DNA from: Pseudomonadales bacterium
GTDB lineage: Bacteria > Pseudomonadota > Gammaproteobacteria > Steroidobacterales > Steroidobacteraceae
DNA length: 7,596 bases
Direction of reading: 5' to 3'
Assembly: GCA_020442965.1 (NCBI GenBank)
Contig: JAGRJB010000476.1
Span: 1 to 7,596 of the forward strand
Within the stretch, counting starts at the first letter, position 1. Every line of letters begins with the position of its first letter. A program made the position numbers and the translations under genes. This document shows positions 1 through 6,888 of the stretch, piece after piece. Below the pieces are notes generated by a model. That model ran no database searches and was not told where the DNA came from. It saw nothing but the letters and a program-made list of their open reading frames with translations.

Positions 1-1747
1 AATCTATCGCCAGATATTGCGCCAACTCACGCGGTGTCGCTTGCGACACCTCCGCATTGATCACACCGGGCAGCACGCCCTGCGAATAGCTTGCATAAAT
101 GTTTGTCTCGCGTGTGGGCTGAAAACGGACGATCGCGCGCGGCAGGAAGCTCGTATCCTCAATCCTTCCCGGCGTCGCCGAAAAGATCCCTCGCTTGGTT
201 TCGTCCTTCTGGTAGCGGCCCTCGAGGCTGGTCGACCATTGATCGGTAAACTGGTAATTGACCGATGCAAAAATGCCCTGAGTAGTCACTTTGTCGGTAT
301 TTTGTACGAGACTGTTGGGCAGGAAGAAATTCACCCCTGAGCAGGGGCCACCAACCGCCATCGGCGCAACCGAGAGACAGAGCCACGTCGCATCGCCGCC
401 TGAACCGGACTGAATGAAAGTCTGGTCGTAGTAGTTCACGCCGGCGAGCCAGGTCAATCTGGCGTCCGCGGGCGATGAGATTCGCAGTTCGATACTCTTG
501 TCCTTCGAATCCTGTGGATCGCGCGACATCCAATAGCCGAGCGGCGTGAGCCCAAATGGGCGGATCCAGTTCGCCTTGAGCCGGTTCAGTCCAGCCTGGC
601 CTTCAAGTTGGTAGCCAGCGGCGAATTCATACTTGGCGGCCAGCGAAAAGCGCGACAGGTTGCGCACCAGGCCAATGTGATCGATATCGGGCACACTGAC
701 GCGCGGGTCGTTCGGCCTCCTGACCAAGCTGTCGTAAACAAAGTTCGGCGTGCCGTTGAGTGCGGCTCGCGGCGGGAAGAGGCTGGTCACCTGATCGATG
801 ATATTGTGACCGCCCGTCGCCGAAATTGCGGACCCGAGTTCCGGAACGGCGCCACAGATGTAGTTCTTGGGCGAGGCCACGGGAAACACCGGATCTTGCG
901 TAGCCACCGTCGTTCCGGTGCAACTGTCATTGCGCCAACCCTGCACCAGGCCACCCATTATCGAGCCATCTTCATCGACGTCGTAAAAAGCGCGGAAATC
1001 GATGGTCAAAGCGTCGACCGGCTTCGCATGTAGTGTTAGTGAGGCCGACTTGCTGGATTCCTCTCCGAGAGCTCCGCCGTCGGTCGCCGTGAACACACGG
1101 CCGCGGGTGTAGTAACGTACCCCGGCACGGAACGCCAAGCGATCGGTGACGATGGGTCCCTCGAAGCTAGCCGATACGTCGCTCTCCGCGAAGTTCGCGG
1201 CCGACGCGGTCAAGGTGCCGGAATACTCGACGAGCGACGGCGTACGCGTGATGTAGTTGATAGCGCCGCCGAACGTACTGCGTCCGTAAAGAGCCGCCTG
1301 CGGACCTTTGATCACCTCGATACGCTCGATGTCGTTGAAGGGGATCGACTGCGTGCCTCCCAGGACGAACACGCCGTCGATGAAGAGCGCGCCGAGCTGC
1401 ATGGATGGGCTGTCCGAATTGACGTTCATACCGCGAAAACGAATGGCCGAATTGTAGCGCCCTGGAATCTGGCCGCCTTGCTGTGAGTACTGCACGCCGG
1501 GCGCGATCCGCGCCACATCCTCGAGCGTCTTGAAGCCTTGCTTGGCAATGTCGGCCGCGCTGAATGCGGTGATCGACAGAGGCGCGTCGATCAAACGCTC
1601 CTCTTGTTTGCGGGCAGTAACGACAATTTCCTCCAGGCCCCCGGTGGCCTGGGTGGTTTCGCCAGCGTCTTGCGCAGACACCTGCAGCGACAGTCCAGCG
1701 GCGCCGAACAGTGCGACCGCCGCAACAGTGAGACCTTTGCAATTCAT
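1..1747 (-). CDS. TonB-dependent receptor, left-hand paralogue (3' end outside window)
   Basis: Outer-membrane receptor that takes up a ligand with TonB/ExbBD energy. The frame stays open from the ATG at 1747 to the window edge, giving 582 codons; family members of this type are about 850 aa, so roughly the last third is missing. Residues 1-25 look like a Sec signal peptide with cleavage after VSA. The TonB-box region LEEIVVTARK is at 38-47. A plug domain follows (RFRGMNVNS, IERIEVIKGPQAALYGRSTF, GGAINYITR), then barrel strands (YYTRGRVFTATDGG, WLAGVNYYDQTF, SLEGRYQKDET). Cysteines 276/298 and 457/469 form two pairs in probable extracellular loops. The start is supported by GAGG seven bases upstream. 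It is a close paralogue of the receptor at 2172..4736, about 85% identical by eye in the plug region and less in the barrel. The substrate cannot be told from sequence. Confidence 0.96.
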   Translation of the reverse strand, partial: MNCKGLTVAAVALFGAAGLSLQVSAQDAGETTQATGGLEEIVVTARKQEERLIDAPLSITAFSAADIAKQGFKTLEDVARIAPGVQYSQQGGQIPGRYNSAIRFRGMNVNSDSPSMQLGALFIDGVFVLGGTQSIPFNDIERIEVIKGPQAALYGRSTFGGAINYITRTPSLVEYSGTLTASAANFAESDVSASFEGPIVTDRLAFRAGVRYYTRGRVFTATDGGALGEESSKSASLTLHAKPVDALTIDFRAFYDVDEDGSIMGGLVQGWRNDSCTGTTVATQDPVFPVASPKNYICGAVPELGSAISATGGHNIIDQVTSLFPPRAALNGTPNFVYDSLVRRPNDPRVSVPDIDHIGLVRNLSRFSLAAKYEFAAGYQLEGQAGLNRLKANWIRPFGLTPLGYWMSRDPQDSKDKSIELRISSPADARLTWLAGVNYYDQTFIQSGSGGDATWLCLSVAPMAVGGPCSGVNFFLPNSLVQNTDKVTTQGIFASVNYQFTDQWSTSLEGRYQKDETKRGIFSATPGRIEDTSFLPRAIVRFQPTRETNIYASYSQGVLPGVINAEVSQATPRELAQYLAID

Positions 1748-1835
1748 GAGAGAAACCTCGAGAGTCTGAAATGACGATCGTTAATTCAGCGCGTCTAGAC
1801 AAGTGACGGGCACATGCGAGTGTCTTCCGCGCGAG

Positions 1836-1872
1836 ACGTCATGACAATAGTACAACCTACCTGCAAGCGCAA
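1836..1872 (-). promoter_or_regulatory. Predicted promoter of the left receptor gene with shared palindromic element
   Basis: On the minus strand TTGCGC (1872-1867) is followed by a 17-base spacer and TATTGT (1849-1844), a moderate sigma-70-like pair. The element TTGTACTATTGTCATGACGT (1855-1836) covers the -10 and matches the element upstream of the other receptor in 17 of 20 bases. GTCATGAC inside it is a perfect 8-base palindrome just downstream of the -10. The start codon lies about 90 bases further on. Conservation between the paralogues supports function; the exact hexamers are my inference. Confidence 0.5.
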
Positions 1873-1895
1873 CGCTTTGCCGATCTGTTGGTCGC

Positions 1896-1913
1896 GCACG
1901 GCAATTGGCGTGC
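1896..1913. promoter_or_regulatory. 18-base near-palindrome, possible regulator site
   Basis: GCACGGCAATTGGCGTGC reads the same on both strands except for one mismatched pair (bases 6 and 13). Its centre lies about 68 bases upstream of the start point predicted from the TATTGT -10 box of the left receptor gene, a usual place for an activator. No known regulator consensus is recognised, and no equally good copy is present upstream of the other receptor. Confidence 0.35.
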
Positions 1914-2111
1914 AGTGTTGGTTGCGGCGGCTCGATCAGTCGTCCGACGCAGACCACGCCGGCCGTTGCGAACGACGCCGGTGCGACGTTACGCGATGGT
2001 GCATGAATTGGTCTCAATCACATAATGTCCGGACGACCAGGCCATCGGGCGCACGAGCGCGCGGTGTCGCTGATCCCGCCCCGCACCGCCACAGCTCGAT
2101 TCAGGCGAGCG

Positions 2112-2144
2112 AAAAAAAAGCCGCCCGGTTTTCACCGGGCGGCT
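2112..2144 (-). terminator. Rho-independent terminator of the complete receptor gene
   Basis: Read on the minus strand, AGCCGCCCGGT pairs perfectly with ACCGGGCGGCT around a GAAA tetraloop, followed directly by eight T residues. The 11-bp GC-rich stem begins 28 bases after the receptor stop codon. It is a textbook intrinsic terminator and separates the two receptor genes into different transcripts. Confidence 0.95.
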
Positions 2145-2171
2145 CTGTTGAAGACCAATGCGTGGTCGTGA

Positions 2172-4736
2172 TCAGAACTTGATGCTGACGCGTATGCCGT
2201 ACTGCCGCGGCGTCTGCGGTGACACGGCAATGCCCTGATACTGGGTCAGCTGGTTGAGGGTGGGGGCGGAGTCGAAATCAGTCCAGCGCGCGCACGCCGT
2301 CCAGCTATCGTCATCAAAGACGTTCTTGACGAAACCTTCGATGCGTAAGTTGTCCTTGGTGCCACCTGCGCGCAGATTGCCCAAGGTGTACGCCTTGCAG
2401 TAGGCCAGGTTGCTCTCATCGACGAACGTCTTGCCAACGTAGCTCAGATCGCCGTTGACGAACCACGACCAGTCGGAGTTCGCCACAGGAGCTTCATAGC
2501 CCGAGTAGAGATTGCCAGACCATTCCGGAAAGCGTGCGTTCGAATTGCCTTTCATCTCGGAGAATCCGGCGATGGGCAGCACGAAATTGAACAGAAACTG
2601 ATCGTACTCGGACTTCGCGTACGTCATCGTACCGCGTACATCCCAGCGATCGGTCAGGCGCGCGGCGCCCTCGAACTCGAGGCCGCGCAACTTGGATGAG
2701 CCTGGTACGACCGCGTTGCGCGTGTTCTTGTACGGTAGACCATTGAGCACCGCCGGCAGTCCGGTCGCGCCGTTTGGGCAGCCTTGCGACGCGATAGCGC
2801 CGCTAACACCACCGTGCGCGAAGCTGCCGCAGTCTTCCTGAATCTGAAACGCTGAACGTCCTTTCTGGCTTTCCCACTTGGCGTAGTAAGCCGCCAGACT
2901 GACTTGCGCACGTCGATCCCAGAATTGCTGTTTCCAACCGAGCTCGAACATGTCGATCTTGTCGCCTTCGACGATGCCCGGCAGACCCGGCTGCAAAGCC
3001 TGGTATTGCGCCAGTTCACGCGGGGTAGCTTGAGACACCTCGCCGTTGATGGCGCCCGGCAGCAAGCCGCGCGCGTAGCTCGTGTAGATGTTGGTCTCGG
3101 GCGTTGGCTGAAAGCGCAAAATAGCGCGTGGCAGGAAGCTCGTGTCTTCGATCTTCGTTGGCGAGGCCGTCAGGATCGCCTTCGTCGTCTCGTCCTTCTG
3201 ATAGCGACCCTCCAGGCTAACGGACCACTGATCAGTGAACTTGTAATTCACGGAGGCAAACAAGCCTTGCGTCGTAACTTTATCGGTGTTCTGCGCCAGA
3301 CTATTGGGGAACAGCAGGCTGACGCGGGAACACGGGCTACCAACCGGCACGAACGGGCTAAAGTTGGCGCACAACCAGATCGAGTCGCCGCCCGAGCCGG
3401 ACTGCAGGAACGTCTGATCGTAGTAGTTAACGCCAGCGAGCCAGCTCAGGCGCCGATCTGACGGCGAGGAGAAGCGAATCTCGTAGCTCTCGTCCTTGGA
3501 ATCGGTCGGATCGCGAGACCACCAGATGGCCGGCTGGGTCAGACCGAAAGGGCGGATCCAGTTGGCCGCCAGCTGGTTCACGGCAGCGACCGCCGTTGCC
3601 TGATAGCCGCCCGCAAACTCGTACGTACCACTCAGCGAAAACCGTGACAGGTCGCGAATCAGGCCGACGTGATCGATGGCCGGCACGCTGATGCGCGGGT
3701 CGTTAGGTTGCGCCGCGAGCCGGTCGTAGACAAAGCTAGGCACGCCGTTGAGGGCAGCCTGCAATGGAAACAGCGACGTTGTCGAATCGATAATGCGCGT
3801 GTTGTTGAGCGCCGAGATCGCCTGACCTTGCTCCGGGACCGCACCGCAAACGTAGTTGCGAGGATGCGCGAGCGGTGTGACGGGATCCTGTGTGGCGATC
3901 GTCTGGCCGGTGCACGAATCGTTACGCCAGCCTTGGACCATGCCGCCCGCCGCCGGACCATCTTCATCCAGGCCGTAAAAGCCCCTGAATTCGATGGTCA
4001 ACGCATCGATCGGCTTCGCCAGGAGCGCCAGTGAGACGGTCTTGCTCGACTCCTCGCCCAAAGCGCCGCCATCGGTTGCGGTGAAGACTCTTCCGCGAGA
4101 GTAGAAGCGACCGCCGACCCGAAACGCCAGTTTGTCGCTGACAATCGGTCCTTCGAAACTGGCCGATATGTCGCTCTCACCAAAATTGGCTGCGGTCGCG
4201 CTGAGGCGACCGGAGTAGTCGGTCAACGAAGGCTTGCGCGTGATGTAGTTGATGGCACCACCGAACGTGCTGCGGCCATAGAGCGCCGCCTGCGGACCCT
4301 TGATCACCTCGATGCGCTCGACGTCGTCGATCGGAATCGACTGCGTACCACCCAGCACATATACGCCGTCTACGAATAGCGCACCGAGCTGCAACGAAGG
4401 CGAGTCCGAGTTGACGTTCATACCGCGAAAACGAATCGCGGAGTTGTAACGACCGGGAATCTGGCCGCCTTGCGCGGAGTACTGAACACCCGGGGCACTG
4501 CGAGCGACGTCTTCAAGATCCTTGAAGCCCTTTTCAGCAATGTCGTCGGCGCTGAACGCCGTGATCGACAACGGCGCATCGAGCAAGCGCTCCGTTTGCT
4601 TGCGCGCTGTGACGACAATTTCTTCAAGCGCTGGCCCGCCCGACTGGGCGGTCGCACCTTGTTGCGCCGGTGCCTGCGTCGCTAGCGAAATCGCGAACAT
4701 GGCCGAAAACGCGGCCAAGTAATGCCGTCTACTCAT
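2172..4736 (-). CDS. TonB-dependent receptor, complete (854 aa)
   Basis: Complete outer-membrane TonB-dependent transporter. The start chosen is the ATG at 4736, giving MSRRHYLAAF..., a signal peptide with cleavage near APA/QQ (24/25) and GGGGGA nine bases upstream. The frame is open further to 5417, but that extension is arginine/cysteine-rich, lies antisense-like over other genes and would bury the signal peptide. The TonB-box region LEEIVVTARK is at 37-46, the plug occupies roughly 55-170 (VERIEVIKGPQAALYGRSTF), and the rest is a 22-strand-type barrel ending in the typical C-terminal phenylalanine (RVSIKF). All eight cysteines fall in near pairs (275/297, 456/469, 636/653, 780/815), likely disulphides in surface loops. 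It has its own promoter and terminator, so it is probably monocistronic. The ligand is unknown; the nearby OppA-type gene makes a peptide conceivable but unproven. Confidence 0.97.
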   Translation of the reverse strand: MSRRHYLAAFSAMFAISLATQAPAQQGATAQSGGPALEEIVVTARKQTERLLDAPLSITAFSADDIAEKGFKDLEDVARSAPGVQYSAQGGQIPGRYNSAIRFRGMNVNSDSPSLQLGALFVDGVYVLGGTQSIPIDDVERIEVIKGPQAALYGRSTFGGAINYITRKPSLTDYSGRLSATAANFGESDISASFEGPIVSDKLAFRVGGRFYSRGRVFTATDGGALGEESSKTVSLALLAKPIDALTIEFRGFYGLDEDGPAAGGMVQGWRNDSCTGQTIATQDPVTPLAHPRNYVCGAVPEQGQAISALNNTRIIDSTTSLFPLQAALNGVPSFVYDRLAAQPNDPRISVPAIDHVGLIRDLSRFSLSGTYEFAGGYQATAVAAVNQLAANWIRPFGLTQPAIWWSRDPTDSKDESYEIRFSSPSDRRLSWLAGVNYYDQTFLQSGSGGDSIWLCANFSPFVPVGSPCSRVSLLFPNSLAQNTDKVTTQGLFASVNYKFTDQWSVSLEGRYQKDETTKAILTASPTKIEDTSFLPRAILRFQPTPETNIYTSYARGLLPGAINGEVSQATPRELAQYQALQPGLPGIVEGDKIDMFELGWKQQFWDRRAQVSLAAYYAKWESQKGRSAFQIQEDCGSFAHGGVSGAIASQGCPNGATGLPAVLNGLPYKNTRNAVVPGSSKLRGLEFEGAARLTDRWDVRGTMTYAKSEYDQFLFNFVLPIAGFSEMKGNSNARFPEWSGNLYSGYEAPVANSDWSWFVNGDLSYVGKTFVDESNLAYCKAYTLGNLRAGGTKDNLRIEGFVKNVFDDDSWTACARWTDFDSAPTLNQLTQYQGIAVSPQTPRQYGIRVSIKF

Positions 4737-4779
4737 TGTATTGATCCCCCGACGAGAAAGTGGATGACAGTCCTTCAAG

Positions 4780-4804
4780 GCGCCAACAGCGCCCACTGTT
4801 GCGC
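4780..4804 (-). promoter_or_regulatory. Stem-loop near the 5' end of the complete receptor's mRNA
   Basis: On the minus strand GCGCAACAG pairs with CTGTTGGCGC with a single bulged base and a six-base loop (TGGGCG). It begins about ten bases after the predicted transcription start and ends 43 bases before the ATG. There is no T-tract, so it is not a terminator. It could stabilise the mRNA or be part of a leader control element. No equivalent strong hairpin is evident in the leader of the other receptor. Confidence 0.35.
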
Positions 4805-4811
4805 ATAAGAC

Positions 4812-4848
4812 ACGTCGCGACCATAGTACAAGTCGAAACGATTGGCAA
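4812..4848 (-). promoter_or_regulatory. Predicted promoter of the complete receptor gene with shared palindromic element
   Basis: On the minus strand TTGCCA (4848-4843), a 17-base spacer and TATGGT (4825-4820) form a sigma-70-like promoter. The element TTGTACTATGGTCGCGACGT (4831-4812) is the counterpart of the one upstream of the left receptor. Its palindrome is GTCGCGAC, where the other copy has GTCATGAC. A second inverted repeat GATTG-C-CAATC (4850-4840) overlaps the -35 box. The ATG is about 76 bases downstream of the element. Confidence 0.5.
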
Positions 4849-4948
4849 TCATTGTCGATTGTCGTTGCCCCAGCGCAACAGCTGTTTCCCCAAGCAGTGT
4901 CAGGGTGTGCCCGGTGTGCGGTTGCCAGGCACCCGATCGAGCGCAGCG

Positions 4949-5449
4949 TCAGTCGATCACATAGGCGGCGATCGCGACGCCGATCATCGCGAACGCCAGC
5001 GCGAGCTTGGCGAGCGTTCCGATCAACAGCCCCATCCATGCGCCAAATCCAACCCGCGCAGCGTCGTCGAGTCGCTGACGTGTGATGAACTCGCCGATGA
5101 CTGCGCCCGCGAATGGACCAAGAATCAATCCAAACAACCCGAACGGCAGGCCAAACAGCGTGCCGAGTGCGGCACCGACGAGCGCAGTCCTGCTGGCGCC
5201 CACGCGCTTGGCGCCCAACAGGGCAGACACGATGTCCACAACGAACGCAAGTGACGTCAGTACGGCGAGCACAACCAGCGGGAATACACCGATTTTCTCG
5301 AAGCCATCGATCCACGCGATCAGAAACACGCCGCCGAAGATCGCGACCACACCCGGTAGTGCCGGTAGCAGAGTTCCGACCAGGCCGATCAGGATCAACG
5401 CGAGACCAAGTGTCCACAGCAGAGCGGGTGGCAGAGAGTTGACATCCAT
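4949..5449 (-). CDS. DUF456-family small membrane protein
   Basis: A 166-aa very hydrophobic, glycine-rich inner-membrane protein. Around residues 9-46 a membrane hairpin carries LVGTLLPALPG followed by GGVFLIAW, the signature I associate with DUF456. Another membrane stretch is at about 52-78, a glycine-zipper-like region at 87-120 contains LFGLILGPFAGAVIGE, and a last segment is at about 132-165. The biochemical role of the family is not established. The ATG at 5449 is the natural start, although no clear Shine-Dalgarno is visible. It is transcribed divergently from the GST-like gene with only 34 bases between start codons, and 212 bases separate its stop from the receptor start. I find no intrinsic terminator after it, so some read-through into the receptor gene is possible. 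Confidence 0.9.
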   Translation of the reverse strand: MDVNSLPPALLWTLGLALILIGLVGTLLPALPGVVAIFGGVFLIAWIDGFEKIGVFPLVVLAVLTSLAFVVDIVSALLGAKRVGASRTALVGAALGTLFGLPFGLFGLILGPFAGAVIGEFITRQRLDDAARVGFGAWMGLLIGTLAKLALAFAMIGVAIAAYVID

Positions 5450-5483
5450 CGGGTTATCATGCCGTCATGCAAAGACGAACGCC

Positions 5484-6119
5484 ATGCTGAAGCTGCTGTA
5501 CACGCCGATCGCCGATTACGTACATACGGTCGAATCCGTGGTGCAGTATGTCGGCGTCGCTGATCAGTTGGAGCTGGTCCCGACACGTCCCTATGACACC
5601 GACACGCAACTGCCGACTATCAATCCTCTCGGCAAAGTGCCGGTGTTGATCCTGGAGAGCGGCGAGTATCTGGCGGGCGGACCGGTGATCTATGAATATC
5701 TTGATTCATTGCATCGACGCCGTAAGCTGTACCCCGCGAAGGGGCCGCAGCGCTGGAGGACATTGCGGCAGGCCTGGATGGCGGACGGACTATTCGACAC
5801 GCTCGTGCTGATGATCGTCGAAGCCTGGCTGCCGCGCGAGCAGCAACGCCCAGACTACTTGGCACGGTGCTGGGGCAAAGTTATGCATATTCTTGATCAG
5901 ATAGAGCGCGACATTCCGACCTATGCACGTCTCGACATTGGTCAGATGCGCACCATGGGCGCGCTGCTGTTCATGCGCCTCAAAATGGCGCAGCTTGGTG
6001 CGGGCGGCGTGGGTCTCGACCCCGGCTACGATTTCACGGTCGCTCGTCCGGTACTCGCCGCGTGGTTTGAACTGCTGGCGCGCAAAAGGCTCTTTCGCCA
6101 ACCCCTCGTTACTCGTTAG
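5484..6119 (+). CDS. Glutathione S-transferase-fold protein with altered glutathione-site residues
   Basis: A 211-aa cytosolic protein of normal GST length. Residues 1-77 form a thioredoxin-like domain (MLKLLYTPIADYV, then NPLGKVPVLILESGEYL with cis-proline P53, then VIYEYLD). Residues 85-211 form the helical domain, ending with the typical RPVLAAWFELLARK segment. The usual catalytic serine of the YSPxSP motif is replaced by A10-D11, and the usual acidic-serine pair before VIxEYL is G65-G66. Both are normally contacts to glutathione, so classical conjugation chemistry is doubtful. The ATG at 5484 is chosen because it begins the first beta strand; the open frame upstream to 5082 is antisense to the DUF456 gene. 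It is followed after 19 bases by the next gene and is probably first in an operon. Confidence 0.92.
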   Translation: MLKLLYTPIADYVHTVESVVQYVGVADQLELVPTRPYDTDTQLPTINPLGKVPVLILESGEYLAGGPVIYEYLDSLHRRRKLYPAKGPQRWRTLRQAWMADGLFDTLVLMIVEAWLPREQQRPDYLARCWGKVMHILDQIERDIPTYARLDIGQMRTMGALLFMRLKMAQLGAGGVGLDPGYDFTVARPVLAAWFELLARKRLFRQPLVTR

Positions 6120-6130
6120 TCAAGAGAAGG

Positions 6131-6888
6131 TGACAATCATGGCAATGCCCCACAAATCATTTCGCGGCAAGATCCACTACACCAGCGACAAGCCCGGCCG
6201 CGAGGGCCAGGAGCGCGGCCGCGAATACTTCACGGTGACTGCGCATGCGGATGGCCGCCATACGCTGCAATCGCATTGTGAAATCGACGACGCGCCAGCC
6301 GTCATGCGGGACGTGACCCTGTCGTTTGACTCGAACTGGCTCCCTGCGGATTGTTTCGTGCGAATCGATGTGGGCAACCGGTTCGTGGGTTCGAGTTGGT
6401 TCCGGTTCACAGACCGGGAGTTCGAATGCGAAGGGTACACGGTCAACGAAGGCCGCATATCGCAGCGCGTGGCGCTATCTGCGCCGGCGCGTGTCTTCGG
6501 CACGCACCCCATCGCCGCGGACGGGCTGTTATGCAAGATTGCGGCTCTCGACCAGGGGCCGAAGATGCAGCTTTTCCCCGACCTGTACTTATGTTCACTC
6601 GATCACCGCGGCGCGACCGGCCCGATGATCATGCGTCATCCGATCGGTCTACGCCTCGGCTTTGTTGGCCGCGAGAAACTCACGGTCGGTGCGGGAACTT
6701 TTGATGCGCTGCATTTCCGCATCGGCGAGAGCGACAAGATTGAGGAGGGTGAGACGCGCAATGAGCCCGGCAAGCATCCGGCGTACGAGATGTGGACCAC
6801 AGCCGATGGGCATTACATCATGCTGAAGGCCTGGGTGTCTGGCTACATGATGACGAGCTACGAACTCGTCAGCCTCGAGATTTCGTGA
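6131..6888 (+). CDS. Uncharacterised 249-aa soluble protein, beta-rich
   Basis: I do not recognise this protein with confidence. The coding start is the ATG at 6139 (MAMPHKSFRGKIHY), preceded by AGAAGG at 6125-6130 with eight bases of spacing; a second ATG at 6145 is also possible. Strictly the CDS is 6139..6888, and the eight bases given before it are the spacer. There is no signal peptide or membrane segment, so it should be cytoplasmic. The sequence alternates short beta-like segments (EYFTVTAHADG, RDVTLSFDS, WFRFTDREFECEGY), and its C-terminal half contains GREKLTVGAGTFDALHFRI near 174-194 and a tyrosine-rich end. The GAGTFDALHF segment is reminiscent of lipocalin-like DUF3108-type proteins, but those usually carry a signal peptide, so this is only a hint. 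The frame overlaps the next gene by four bases, pointing to coupled translation. Confidence 0.85.

Larger units (their letters stand above)
1748..2171. other. Intergenic region between the two receptor genes
   Basis: This 424-base gap contains no convincing gene. It holds the intrinsic terminator of the upstream receptor (2112..2144), an 18-base near-palindrome (1896..1913), the predicted promoter of the downstream receptor (1836..1872) and about 90 bases of leader before the start codon at 1747. Open frames crossing it on both strands have no ribosome-binding site and arginine/cysteine-rich translations without domain character, so I do not call them. Confidence 0.75.

Noticed and set aside
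1167..1802. 211-codon minus-strand frame covering the start of the left receptor
   Set aside because: It lies in a different frame from the receptor, has low-complexity arginine-rich translation, and the receptor frame has signal peptide, TonB box and plug motifs.
1814..2182. 122-codon plus-strand frame in the gap between the receptors
   Set aside because: It spans the promoter, palindrome and terminator of the opposite strand, has no ribosome-binding site, and its translation shows no domain character.
4904..4919. Direct repeat GGTGTGC twice in the gap downstream of the DUF456 gene
   Set aside because: Two seven-base copies in GC-rich DNA are likely chance, and there is no third copy, hairpin or T-tract.
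4737..5417. N-terminal extension of the complete receptor frame by 227 codons
   Set aside because: The extension runs in another frame across the DUF456 gene and the intergenic gap, is arginine/cysteine-rich, and would bury a clear signal peptide and ribosome-binding site at 4736.
5439..5444. Perfect TTGACA hexamer as -35 box for the GST-like operon
   Set aside because: No acceptable -10 box lies 16-18 bases downstream; the nearest AT-rich hexamer (TATCAT at 5455) is only ten bases away.
5082..5483. Longer start for the GST-like gene
   Set aside because: The added 134 residues are antisense to the DUF456 gene and precede the natural first beta strand of the GST fold.
5467..5490. Seven-codon frame overlapping the start of the GST-like gene, as a possible leader peptide
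   Set aside because: It has no ribosome-binding site and no codon pattern suggesting attenuation.
5923..6138. Longer start for the unknown 249-aa protein
   Set aside because: It would overlap the GST-like gene out of frame, and a good AGAAGG site points to the ATG at 6139.
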